Origin: Clostridia bacterium
GTDB taxonomy: Bacteria; Bacillota; Clostridia; Christensenellales; Aristaeellaceae
DNA: 11,534 nt
Assembly: GCA_016297535.1 (NCBI GenBank)
Contig: JAEDGL010000080.1
Span: 1-11,534 of the forward strand
Reading direction: 5' to 3'
Position 1 is the first letter of the stretch; each line of letters starts with the position of its first letter. The translations under genes and the position numbers were made by a program. Shown one piece after another: positions 1 through 6,646 of this stretch. Under the pieces are notes generated by a model. The model was not told the DNA's origin. It did not search any database and was given only the letters and a program-made list of their open reading frames with translations.

Positions 1-2
1 CC

Positions 3-131
3 GAACTGAGCGATTATCTGATGGAAAAATACGATACCGCATGGGGACAGGATACGACACGTCCCTTCATCATGGAAAATGATGAACTTATGGATGGATA
101 CCGCCCAAACCCGTTGGACAGTGCGTCATAA
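3..131 (+). CDS. C-terminal end of an unrecognised protein (partial)
   Basis: An open frame enters from the left edge and runs to a TAA at 129-131. It gives about 42 residues, ending in DGYRPNPLDSAS. The tail is acidic and hydrophilic, with no membrane segment and no motif I can assign to a family. That it is a real gene end is supported by the strong intrinsic terminator starting 10 bases after the stop. The start and most of the protein lie outside the window, so no function can be given. Confidence 0.55.
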   Translation, partial: ELSDYLMEKYDTAWGQDTTRPFIMENDELMDGYRPNPLDSAS

Positions 132-141
132 GCAGCACATA

Positions 142-187
142 AGGCAGGAGGTCTGCTTCTTCGGAAACAGACTTCCTGCTTCCTTTT
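142..187 (+). terminator. Intrinsic terminator with UUCG loop
   Basis: The arms 144-155 and 168-179 pair over 12 positions with one G-U pair. Inside them, 157-159 and 164-166 pair around a C(UUCG)G tetraloop, with one mismatch between the two stems. The T-rich stretch TTCCTTTT (180-187) follows. The placement just after the TAA at 131 fits a terminator for the partial gene at the left edge. Confidence 0.85.
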
Positions 188-409
188 ATAACCCTGCACA
201 GCCCCCTGTCGCGCTCCGTGTGGCCGATAAAGCAGACACTGCGGATACGGACACCCCCCGACGAAGATAACGCCGTGTAAGCCCGCATTAAAGCCAAAAC
301 AAAAGAACATGATTTAGGGATAGATATAATCATGTACGTGCGCATTCTTGTAATAACGATCAAACGCCATAAATGATTTGACTGTGCTGGCAAGGAATGG
401 TGAATTCCA
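188..409. other. Intergenic region without a gene
   Basis: About 220 bases lie between the terminator of the left-edge gene and the ABC-F promoter. They are visibly richer in A/T than the flanking genes in the second half. Short open frames exist on both strands, but none has a ribosome site or a protein-like composition. The only structure I see is the 8-bp inverted repeat at 307-335, listed separately. Confidence 0.6.
307..335. repeat. 8-bp inverted repeat overlapping a TATAAT box
   Basis: ACATGATT (307-314) and AATCATGT (328-335) are exact inverted copies separated by 13 bases. TATAAT (325-330) overlaps the right arm. No convincing -35 hexamer sits 17 bases upstream of it. This could be a regulator site on a weak upstream promoter or chance in an A/T-rich stretch. 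Confidence 0.35.
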
Positions 410-422
410 CCGGGCAAAAGCG

Positions 423-451
423 TTGACTTTCGCAGCCCGGCATGCTACAAT
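423..451 (+). promoter_or_regulatory. Sigma-A promoter of the ABC-F operon
   Basis: TTGACT (423-428) and TACAAT (446-451) are separated by exactly 17 bases, close to the sigma-A consensus. Transcription should start near 458, giving a leader of about 217 nt before the ABC-F start. The -35 box lies inside a dyad, CCGGGC (410-415) and GCCCGG (435-440), which could be a repressor site. Confidence 0.8.
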
Positions 452-457
452 GGCAGT

Positions 458-674
458 ACCTGATAAAGAAACGGAGCTGAAAAGATGCGCAAGTAATTCT
501 GCCACACCCTATCCATTCTGGAATGAACAGGGCGAACCAGCGGTTGTTCCTTTTCCGTGCCTGCGGAAAGGGCGGCCTTGCTGTGGCAGAAGGGCGCGTA
601 AGGCAGCTCTTTTTGCGTTATGCGCATATCCTTTGTTTGCCCTGCGGCTGATTGCCGGGAGGACTTTCAACGTT
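458..674 (+). promoter_or_regulatory. Long leader of the ABC-F gene, possible attenuator
   Basis: This is the predicted untranslated leader between the promoter and the ABC-F start. It carries a three-codon ORF (485-496). A hairpin pairs 549-557 with 564-571, with one bulged base. A weaker stem pairs GCCTT (575-579) with AAGGC (600-604) and is followed by a T5 run at 610-614. Leaders with tiny upstream ORFs and premature terminators are known for ABC-F resistance genes such as Listeria lmo0919 and Bacillus vmlR. The terminator stem here is short, so attenuation is an inference. Confidence 0.45.
485..496 (+). CDS. Three-codon upstream ORF (Met-Arg-Lys), candidate leader peptide
   Basis: ATG CGC AAG TAA is preceded by GGAG (473-476) at a spacing of 8 bases, a good ribosome site. 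It lies about 27 bases after the predicted transcription start, in the ABC-F leader. A drug-stalled ribosome here could change the folding of the downstream leader. It could also be chance, since such a short ORF has little statistical weight. The ribosome site and its position are the main support. Confidence 0.4.
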   Translation: MRK

Positions 675-2156
675 ATGCAGCTATCCATTCGCAATCTCAG
701 TTTTATGTACGAGGGCAGCTATGAGCCCGTGTTTGACAACCTGAGCATCAACCTGGACACCCGCTGGAAGCTGGGGCTGATCGGCCGCAACGGCCGGGGC
801 AAAACCACGCTGCTGCGCCTGATGCTTGGGCAGTATGCCTATCAGGGCGTTATTGAAAACCCGCTTACGCCGGTGTACTTTCCCTTTGAGGTGGATGATC
901 GCACCCAGCTTACGCTGTTTGTAATGCAGCAGGCCGCGCCGCAGGCCGAGGACTGGCAGCTGATGCGCGAGATGAACCTGCTGAAGGTAACGCAGGATGC
1001 GCTCTACCGCCCTTTTGACACCCTCAGCAGGGGCGAGCAGACCAAGGCGCTCCTGTGCGCCCTGTTTGCCCGGGAGGACGCCTATCCCCTGATCGACGAG
1101 CCCACCAACCACCTCGACCAGCACGGCCGCGAGCTGGTGGCGGATTATCTGCGCGGCAAGGACGGCTTTTTGCTGGTAAGCCACGACCGCGCGTTTCTCA
1201 ACCGCTGCATCGACCATGTGTTTTCGCTCAACAAATCCGACGCGTGGGTTATGCAGGGCGATTACGATGTGTGGGAAAAGCGCCTGAACGATCAAAACGC
1301 CTACGAGCTGGCCAGAAACGAGGATCTCAAGCGCGATATCACCCGGCTTACCGAGAGCGCGCGCCGCGCGGCGGCGTGGAGCGACAAGGTGGAAAAGAAC
1401 AAGTTTCACGTGCCGGAAAGCGAGGTGGCCGCGACGGATCGCGGCTATGTGGGCGCAAGGGCCGCCGCCATGATGAAGCGCAGCATGAACACCATCCGGC
1501 GCCGCGAGCGCGCCATTGAGGAAAAAAAGAGCCTGCTCAAAAACGTGGAGCAGGTGGGCGAGCTGAAGCTGACGGTGCTGGAGCATCCCAAAAAGGTGCT
1601 GGTTTCCGTGCAGGATGGCGTGGTGCGCTATGACGGGCGCACGGTGTGTGAAAACATCCAGTTTGAAATCCGCCAGGGCGACCGCGTGGCCCTGACCGGC
1701 GCCAACGGCGCGGGCAAATCCAGCATTCTGCGCACGCTGTGCGGGCTGGGCGGCGCGCTTACCGGCGATGTGCGCATCGTCTCGGGGCTGGTGATCAGCC
1801 ATGTGCCGCAGGAGACGGATGGATTGTGCGGCGCCATGCGCGATTTTATCCGCGCCCGCCAGCTGGATGAAACGCTGTTCAAGGCCATTCTGCGCAACAT
1901 GGATTTTGAGCGCGAGGCCTTTGAGCGCGATCTGAGCACCCTGTCTCAGGGGCAGAAAAAGAAGATCCTGCTATCCGCCAGCCTGTGCGTGCCCGCGCAT
2001 CTGTACGTGTGGGATGAGCCGCTCAACTACATCGACGTGCTCAGCCGCGTGCAGGTGGAAAAGCTGATCGGGCAGTACCATCCCACGCTGCTGCTGGTGG
2101 AGCATGACCGGGTATTTCTGCAGCATGTCTGCACACGCGAACCCATCGCATTATAG
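675..2156 (+). CDS. ABC-F ribosome protection protein, Lsa family
   Basis: This is a 493-residue soluble ATPase with two ABC domains and no membrane segments. Domain 1 has Walker A GRNGRGKT (37-44), signature LSRGEQ (117-122), Walker B with IDEPTNHLD (140-148) and SHD (169-171). A basic, helical linker (about 205-300) follows; it reaches toward the ribosomal drug site in this family. Domain 2 has GANGAGKS (342-349), LSQGQ (423-427), WDEPLNYID (446-454) and EHD (476-478). Both catalytic glutamates (E142, E448) are present. The sequence closely resembles Enterococcus Lsa(A), including the WKLGLIGRNGRGKTTLLRL stretch and the WDEPLNYID box. That group protects ribosomes from lincosamides, pleuromutilins and streptogramin A. 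I chose ATG 675 because GGGAGGA (657-663) precedes it and the protein begins there with normal ABC-F sequence; the open frame upstream does not look like ABC-F. It is probably cotranscribed with the hydrolase gene. The actual drug range is inferred. Confidence 0.9.
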   Translation: MQLSIRNLSFMYEGSYEPVFDNLSINLDTRWKLGLIGRNGRGKTTLLRLMLGQYAYQGVIENPLTPVYFPFEVDDRTQLTLFVMQQAAPQAEDWQLMREMNLLKVTQDALYRPFDTLSRGEQTKALLCALFAREDAYPLIDEPTNHLDQHGRELVADYLRGKDGFLLVSHDRAFLNRCIDHVFSLNKSDAWVMQGDYDVWEKRLNDQNAYELARNEDLKRDITRLTESARRAAAWSDKVEKNKFHVPESEVAATDRGYVGARAAAMMKRSMNTIRRRERAIEEKKSLLKNVEQVGELKLTVLEHPKKVLVSVQDGVVRYDGRTVCENIQFEIRQGDRVALTGANGAGKSSILRTLCGLGGALTGDVRIVSGLVISHVPQETDGLCGAMRDFIRARQLDETLFKAILRNMDFEREAFERDLSTLSQGQKKKILLSASLCVPAHLYVWDEPLNYIDVLSRVQVEKLIGQYHPTLLLVEHDRVFLQHVCTREPIAL

Positions 2157-2173
2157 AAAGGAAGAAAAAAACC

Positions 2174-2923
2174 ATGGATGAACGCATCAGGCTTACCCAG
2201 ATCAACCCCCATGTATGGCTCATGGACGACGCGGGCGAATCCACCGGCTATCTGGTAATCGGCCAGGAAAAGGCCGCCGTCATCGATACCATGAACGGCT
2301 GGGCAAACGTGAAGGAGGCTGCCCGCGAACTGACCCCGTTGCCGCTGGTGGTCATCAACACCCACGGTCACTGCGACCACATCTATGGCAACGTTTACTT
2401 TGACGAGGCCTATCTGCACCCGGCGGATCTGCCGCTGGCGCAGCATCATGCCAGCTTCCCCGAATTTGTGGAGCTGTGCCGCATTCACCATCTTAAAATG
2501 CCGCCCTTCAAGCCCTTCAACGATGGCGATGTGTTGGATCTGGGCGGGCTGCACCTGCGCGGCATCCATCTGCCCGGCCACACCCCGGGCGGGCTGCTGC
2601 TGCTGCTGGAGGAGGATCGCATCCTCTTTACCGGCGACGCCATCAACCGCCACCTCTGGCTGCAGCTGGAGGAAAGCCTGCCCGCCGCCGAAGCCGCGGA
2701 TGCGCTGGAAAAGGTGCTGTACCTGACCGGCGAGGCGGATTTCATTCTGCACGGCCACGCCAAGGGCACGGATCCCATCGGCCTGATGAACGACCTGCTG
2801 CGCGGCCTTCGCGAAATCCAGCACGGACAAACGCAGGATGATCCGCCCTACCACTGGTTTGGCGGCGAGGGCCGGCAGCATCCCTTTGCCAGGGACAGCG
2901 TCATCTGCTATCCCAGGGCTTGA
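2174..2923 (+). CDS. Metallo-beta-lactamase-fold hydrolase
   Basis: A 249-residue cytoplasmic protein of the MBL-fold superfamily. The metal-binding motif is HGHCDH (64-69: H64, H66, D68, H69). Further ligands are likely H136 in LPGHTPGG, D155 in FTGDA, and H193 or H195 in ILHGHAKG. This set fits a two-metal hydrolase of the glyoxalase-II-like type, such as thioesterases, lactonases or general Zn hydrolases. There is no signal peptide, so a secreted class B beta-lactamase is unlikely. The start has AAAGGAAG just upstream and lies 17 bases after the ABC-F stop, which implies one transcript. The stop codon is part of the -35 box of the next promoter. The substrate is unknown. Confidence 0.85.
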   Translation: MDERIRLTQINPHVWLMDDAGESTGYLVIGQEKAAVIDTMNGWANVKEAARELTPLPLVVINTHGHCDHIYGNVYFDEAYLHPADLPLAQHHASFPEFVELCRIHHLKMPPFKPFNDGDVLDLGGLHLRGIHLPGHTPGGLLLLLEEDRILFTGDAINRHLWLQLEESLPAAEAADALEKVLYLTGEADFILHGHAKGTDPIGLMNDLLRGLREIQHGQTQDDPPYHWFGGEGRQHPFARDSVICYPRA

Positions 2924-2948
2924 CACCTTCCGCCTCCGGGATTACAAT
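2920..2948 (+). promoter_or_regulatory. Sigma-A promoter of the methyltransferase gene
   Basis: A perfect TTGACA (2920-2925) and TACAAT (2943-2948) are separated by 17 bases. The -35 hexamer contains the TGA stop of the MBL-fold gene (2921-2923). Transcription should start near 2955, leaving a leader of about 220 nt. Confidence 0.85.
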
Positions 2949-2954
2949 ACCTGT

Positions 2955-3144
2955 ATCAACAAACTGAAATGGGGGATGACATCCGGTTTGGCCGGGCAGC
3001 CGCGTTCATCGCTGCGGGCGAAACTGGAAAGGAGCAGATAAAGTCAACTGCAAATCATGAGGCGTTTGCGCGCCTGTGTTTGCTTTGATTTTATTTGCTC
3101 TGCCGTCCCCATAGCAAGCCGCAGAGCAATGCTCTGCGGCTTTT
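2955..3144 (+). promoter_or_regulatory. Structured leader RNA with attenuator switch
   Basis: Several local hairpins follow the predicted start: GGAT/ATCC (2974-2977 with 2981-2984), CCGG/CCGG (2983-2986 with 2992-2995), GCAGC/GCTGC (2996-3000 with 3011-3015) and AGGCG/CGCCT around 3060-3074. At the end, 3121-3129 can pair either with 3095-3103 (nine exact pairs, antiterminator-like) or as part of the intrinsic terminator. I find no consensus of T-box, TPP, SAM, FMN, cobalamin, glycine, lysine or c-di-GMP riboswitches. A 39-codon frame (2969-3088) lies inside it but lacks a ribosome site. The ligand or signal is unknown. Confidence 0.5.
3117..3144 (+). terminator. Intrinsic terminator upstream of the methyltransferase gene
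   Basis: Exact arms 3117-3127 and 3131-3141 (11 bp, loop AAT) are followed by TTTT, ending about 30 bases before the methyltransferase start. Because a strong promoter lies upstream, it either attenuates the methyltransferase gene or ends a short RNA; it may also stop read-through from the ABC-F operon. Confidence 0.8.
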
Positions 3145-3173
3145 GCCGGTTCAAAAAGAAAGGAGACATCCCC

Positions 3174-4007
3174 ATGTACCAGCAGCTGCTTCCCCTGATG
3201 CAGATTCCCCGTCCCTATCAGCCCAATGTTCACCCCTTCTGGGATGACGAGTACATCTCCGCCCGCATGCTGGAGGCACACCTCAACCCCCAGGAGGACG
3301 CCGCCAGCCGCGTGCCCGCCTTTATGGACCGCTCGGCGGACTGGATTGCCCGGATCGCGCCGCCTGCGCAGTATCCCCGCCTGCTGGATCTGGGCTGCGG
3401 GCCGGGGCTGTATGCCGGGCGCTTTGCCCGCAGGGGCTATCAGGTGACCGGCGTGGATCTGTCCCGCCGCTCGGTGCGCTATGCCACGGCTCATGCGCAG
3501 GCGGAAAAACTGGACATTCGCTATCATCTTTGCGATTACTGCCAGCTGGATCTGGGCCAAACCTTTGATCTGGTTACGCTGATCTACTGCGACTATGGCG
3601 TGCTCAGCCCGCAAAGCCGCCGCGAGGTGCTGCGCCGGGCCCGCGCCCATCTGCGCAGGGGCGGGCGGATGCTGCTGGATGGCTTTTCCGCAGCGCACGA
3701 GGCGGCGTTCCGGCCGTATCAGACCTGGCAGCACTGCCCGCAGGGCGGCTTCTGGCGAAAGGAGCCCTATATGGTGATGGAGGAGGGCAGGCTGTACCCG
3801 GAGCATGTCATCGGCCAGCACATTGCGGTGATTACGCAGGAGGGGCTTACACCGTATGAGCTGTGGAACACCTGCTTTACCCCCGAAGCGCTCGCGGCCG
3901 AGGCGCTGGAGGCGGGCCTTTGCCTGAAGGAAGTATACGGCGATGTGGCGGGCGCTGCGTACGATACGCACAGCGACACGCTGGCGGTGGTGCTGGAGGC
4001 AAAATAA
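3174..4007 (+). CDS. Class I SAM-dependent methyltransferase
   Basis: A 277-residue soluble protein with a Rossmann-type methyltransferase domain. Motif I is LLDLGCGPG (70-78), the SAM-binding glycine loop. It is followed by an acidic end of beta-2 in VTGVDLS (91-97) and a YCDYGVLSP segment typical of small-molecule methyltransferases of the Methyltransf_11/25 type. The N-terminal 60 residues (PYQPNVHPFWDDEYIS) and the C-terminal 90 residues probably form the substrate-specific parts. I do not see the motifs of rRNA adenine or DNA methylases, so the substrate stays open. ATG 3174 is chosen because AAAGGAG (3159-3165) lies 8 bases upstream; the in-frame ATG at 3057 would place the terminator hairpin inside the coding region. 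Expression is probably controlled by the leader. It ends convergently against the tRNA-Val gene. Confidence 0.85.
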   Translation: MYQQLLPLMQIPRPYQPNVHPFWDDEYISARMLEAHLNPQEDAASRVPAFMDRSADWIARIAPPAQYPRLLDLGCGPGLYAGRFARRGYQVTGVDLSRRSVRYATAHAQAEKLDIRYHLCDYCQLDLGQTFDLVTLIYCDYGVLSPQSRREVLRRARAHLRRGGRMLLDGFSAAHEAAFRPYQTWQHCPQGGFWRKEPYMVMEEGRLYPEHVIGQHIAVITQEGLTPYELWNTCFTPEALAAEALEAGLCLKEVYGDVAGAAYDTHSDTLAVVLEAK

Positions 4008-4013
4008 AAGCAG

Positions 4014-4050
4014 AAACACCCTTGTAAACGCAATGTTTACAAGGGTGTTT
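4014..4050. terminator. Bidirectional intrinsic terminator
   Basis: Exact 16-bp arms, 4014-4029 and 4035-4050, enclose a GCAAT loop. Read leftward, the stem directly abuts the tRNA 3' CCA and is followed by T-rich sequence (TTTCTGCTTTTATTTT), so it suits the tRNA transcript best. Read rightward, it follows the methyltransferase stop by 6 bases with only a short T tract, so it can serve that gene too. Confidence 0.9.
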
Positions 4051-4125
4051 GGTGGTGCTTACTGGACTCGAACCAGTGACCCCATCGATGTGAACGATGT
4101 GCTCTACCAACTGAGCCAAAGCACC
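4050..4125 (-). tRNA. tRNA-Val, anticodon CAC
   Basis: On the minus strand a complete 76-nt cloverleaf is visible: acceptor GGTGCTT/AAGCACC, D stem GCTC/GAGC, anticodon stem CATCG/CGATG with loop TTCACAT (anticodon CAC, reading GUG valine codons), variable loop GGGTC, T stem ACTGG/CCAGT with loop TTCGAGT, and an encoded CCA end. It has its own promoter and terminator. Confidence 0.97.
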
Positions 4126-4145
4126 ACGTCTTGACGACGCTGATA

Positions 4146-4174
4146 ATCATACCACAGCCCGGGATGTTTGTCAA
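4146..4174 (-). promoter_or_regulatory. Promoter of the tRNA-Val gene
   Basis: On the minus strand TTGACA (4174-4169) and TATGAT (4151-4146) are separated by 17 bases, about 20 bases upstream of the tRNA 5' end. The -35 box lies only 27 bases beyond the stop of the ATP-grasp gene. Confidence 0.85.
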
Positions 4175-4200
4175 CGTCATTCGGACGAAAAAATCAAATT

Positions 4201-5157
4201 TTATCCTTCCACCCGGGTAATCATGGGCTGGATGCGGCGGGTAAGGGTCATGGGGCGCACCTCGGGACGGGGGCCGATGCGTTCGCCGCCAAAGCAGGCC
4301 ACCTCCAGCGCGGCAAAGTCCACGCCTGCAGCAATGCTGAAGCCCACGCCGCCGGAAAACCGGGGGTTGACCTCCAAAAAATAGAATTCCTCTTCCCGGC
4401 CGATAAACTCCATGTTTACCACGCCCACGATGCCCGCCTGCGCGGCGATGGCGGCGCAGACGGCCTCCAGCGGATGGCCGGGCAGCATGCGCACGGTGCT
4501 GCCCAGGCCGTTGGAGGTGCGCAAAAGCTCCTGCCGGCACAGCGCCTGCACCTGGCCGTACGAATCGCGCGCCACATCCACGGTAAAGACGTTCCCGTCA
4601 ATGTAGGGCTGGGCGATGTAATCATCGCGGCCTGCAAGGGCGGCCAGATACTGCTCCCGGTTGCGCGCCACCACCTGCCCCTGCGAGCTGCGCCCGCCCA
4701 CGGGCTTGAGCATGATGGGAAAATCGCCGTCCTGCGGCACATGGCCGTAGGGTGAGCGGGTGGGAATGGTGCGGCACACGCCGCTTTGCTCCAGCGCCCG
4801 GGCCATGTGGAGCTTGTTGCGGCACAGGCGCACAACGGGCTCGTCCGGGGTGCATACGGTGCAGCCGAGCGCGGCAAAGTGCTCCTTCCGGGCGCACAGG
4901 AGATCCACCTCCACATCCGTCAGGGGAATCAGGTAGTCCACCCGTTCCCGGCGCACGGCCTGCGTCATCTGCGAAAGGTAGGCGTCCGCACTGGAGGCGG
5001 GCTCCGCCTGGAAAAAGGCATCCACCTCGTTGGAGGCGGCATTCCAGGCCTGCGGATAAAGATCGCAGCCGATCACGCGATGTCCCAGCGCCCTGATTTG
5101 CGCAATGGCGCACGGGGCCGATGCCGAACCCACGGCGGTAAACAGCGTGGTTTTCAT
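4201..5157 (-). CDS. ATP-grasp ligase (CarB/PylC-like)
   Basis: A 318-residue soluble protein. The first 110 residues form a pre-ATP-grasp Rossmann-like part (TLFTAVGSASAPCAIAQIR, then GCDLYPQA). The ATP-grasp fold follows: nucleotide-binding MLKPVGGRSSQGQ (149-161, K151), YIAQPYIDGNVFTVDV (180-195), and the Mg-binding acids E250 (NMEF) and E262/N264 in FLEVNPRFSGG. Such enzymes activate a carboxylate as acyl-phosphate and join it to an amine or similar nucleophile. Single-domain members are common in surface-polysaccharide and amino-acid-ligase loci. ATG at 5157 is chosen because GGAGG (5171-5167) precedes it by 9 bases; an open frame extends further upstream but runs into the flippase gene. 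It is the last gene of the leftward operon and may add an amino acid or acyl group to the exported glycan. That role is inference from neighbours. Confidence 0.85.
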   Translation of the reverse strand: MKTTLFTAVGSASAPCAIAQIRALGHRVIGCDLYPQAWNAASNEVDAFFQAEPASSADAYLSQMTQAVRRERVDYLIPLTDVEVDLLCARKEHFAALGCTVCTPDEPVVRLCRNKLHMARALEQSGVCRTIPTRSPYGHVPQDGDFPIMLKPVGGRSSQGQVVARNREQYLAALAGRDDYIAQPYIDGNVFTVDVARDSYGQVQALCRQELLRTSNGLGSTVRMLPGHPLEAVCAAIAAQAGIVGVVNMEFIGREEEFYFLEVNPRFSGGVGFSIAAGVDFAALEVACFGGERIGPRPEVRPMTLTRRIQPMITRVEG

Positions 5158-5194
5158 GTAAGGGTACCTCCCGTATACAGGATGAGCAGGGGCG

Positions 5195-6646
5195 TCAGCC
5201 CCGCTTGCGCAGCCGCCGCACCGTTTGCAAAAGATACTGCAGGCTTTCCAGCCGCAAAAGCCATGCCAGCCCGCCGTATACCGCCGCGCCTGCGGCAACC
5301 TGCAAAACCAGCAGCACGGGCGCGGGCAGGGCAAGCGCGTTCATGGCGCTGACCGCGCCAAACATAACCAGCGAAAGAAGAATGGAGGGCAGGATATCGT
5401 GCATCTGCTCCAGATAGCCGTACTGAAGCAGCCTTTTGTTGGGATGGGCGTTTACCACCGCGCTGATCAGCGTGCTGATAACGCCGCCCCAGGCAATGGC
5501 CAGAACGCTGTCAAAGCACAGGGCCGTTACCAGCAGAATCAGCAGCCCGTAGCTTTTTTTGATGATTTCCAGCTTCAGGAACACATCGCTGCGGCCCTTG
5601 GCGTTGATGGCCTGCAGATTGGCCGTGTGGATGGGGTAAAACGCAAAATCGATGCAGCACAGCTGCAAAAACGGCACGCAGGGCAGCCACTGCTCGGTCA
5701 GCAGCAGCCGGATCAGCGGCTCGGCCACGGCGGCCAGCCCCGCCATCATGGGCGCTACCAGAAAGCTGGACAGCATGACCGACCGGCGCATCAGCTGCTT
5801 CATGCGGCCGGGCTCGTCCTGCTGCTCGGACAATACGGGCAGCATCACGCTCTGGATGGAGCCGTTGACCGCGTTCATCATCAGCTCCGGAAACTGCTTG
5901 CCGCGCGTGTAAAAGGCCAGCGCCGCATCCGAAAACTGCCGCCCGATCACCGCCGAGCGCAGGTTGGCATAGCCCGTATCCAGCAGGCTGGAAGCCAGCA
6001 GCTTCCAGCCAAAGCCAATCAGCTTTTGAACGCGCGCAAGGCTGAACCGCCTTCTGGGCCGCCAGCGTACCAGCACCAGCAGCAAGATGGCCAGCGAAAA
6101 CTGGTTGGTCAGCTGCTGCGCCACCAGCGCCCAGTAGCCCGCGCCGCCCAGCGCCATGCACACGCCCACCGTGCCCGAAAGCACCGTGGCGCACAGGCTG
6201 GCCGCCATCAGCCGGCGAAACGCCATCTGCCGCGCCACCACCGCGTTCTGCACCGAGATCAGCGCCCCCGGCAGCAGCACCAGCGCCATCACGCGCAGGG
6301 TGGATTGCAGCGCGGGCATGCGGAAAAACGAGGCAATCCACGGCGAAAGCGCAAACAGCAGCGCGTACAGCGCCACCGCCATGCCCAGGCTTACCGCAAA
6401 CACCGAGGAAAGATCGGTTTCGTCCACTTCCTTTTTCTGGATAAGCGCCGTGTTCAGCCCGCTTTGCACAAACACCTGCGCCACGGCCACAAACACCATC
6501 AGCATGCTCAGCACCCCGTAATCCGAGGGGCTCAGCAGCCGCGCCAGCAGCAGGCTTACCACAAACGATACGCCCTGCGTGCCTACGCTTTCCATCACCT
6601 TGAACAAAAAGGAGGAGGCCGTTTTCCGGCTGCGGCTGTCATCCAT
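5195..6646 (-). CDS. Polysaccharide flippase, Wzx/PST family
   Basis: A 483-residue very hydrophobic membrane protein with about 12-14 predicted transmembrane stretches. It begins with a short polar segment (MDDSRSRKTASS), then ESVGTQGVSFVVSLLLARLLSPSDYGVLSMLMVF, the typical N-terminus of the WzxC-like polysaccharide transporters in the MATE/MOP superfamily. These move lipid-linked oligosaccharides across the membrane. The C-terminus is basic (RRLRKRG), fitting a cytoplasmic end. ATG at 6646 overlaps the aminotransferase stop by 8 bases and has GAGG nine bases upstream, indicating translational coupling; an upstream TTG would add six residues and is less likely. A GGGGC/GCCCC stem-loop (5189-5202) spans its stop codon. 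Its place between an aminotransferase and an ATP-grasp gene suggests a modified-sugar substrate. Confidence 0.88.
   Translation of the reverse strand: MDDSRSRKTASSFLFKVMESVGTQGVSFVVSLLLARLLSPSDYGVLSMLMVFVAVAQVFVQSGLNTALIQKKEVDETDLSSVFAVSLGMAVALYALLFALSPWIASFFRMPALQSTLRVMALVLLPGALISVQNAVVARQMAFRRLMAASLCATVLSGTVGVCMALGGAGYWALVAQQLTNQFSLAILLLVLVRWRPRRRFSLARVQKLIGFGWKLLASSLLDTGYANLRSAVIGRQFSDAALAFYTRGKQFPELMMNAVNGSIQSVMLPVLSEQQDEPGRMKQLMRRSVMLSSFLVAPMMAGLAAVAEPLIRLLLTEQWLPCVPFLQLCCIDFAFYPIHTANLQAINAKGRSDVFLKLEIIKKSYGLLILLVTALCFDSVLAIAWGGVISTLISAVVNAHPNKRLLQYGYLEQMHDILPSILLSLVMFGAVSAMNALALPAPVLLVLQVAAGAAVYGGLAWLLRLESLQYLLQTVRRLRKRG

Noticed and set aside
378..674. N-terminal extension of the ABC-F gene by 99 codons from a TTG
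   Set aside because: It would begin upstream of the promoter at 423-451, the residues do not resemble ABC-F proteins, and ATG 675 has a ribosome site and the normal family N-terminus.
2969..3088. 39-codon leader ORF upstream of the methyltransferase attenuator
   Set aside because: It has no Shine-Dalgarno sequence, starts about 14 bases into the predicted transcript, and has no run of regulatory codons, so I did not list it as a gene.
2955..3116. Known riboswitch or T-box in the methyltransferase leader
   Set aside because: I looked for the T-box core and for TPP, SAM, FMN, cobalamin, lysine, glycine, fluoride and c-di-GMP consensus pieces and found none. A covariance search is still needed.
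3057..3173. Upstream ATG for the methyltransferase
   Set aside because: The extension would encode through the terminator hairpin, is rich in Cys and Arg, and lacks a well-spaced ribosome site; ATG 3174 has AAAGGAG.
3877..4119. Minus-strand frame beginning MAQLVEHIVHIDGVTGSSPVST
   Set aside because: This is the common false ORF produced by translating a tRNA gene, here tRNA-Val.
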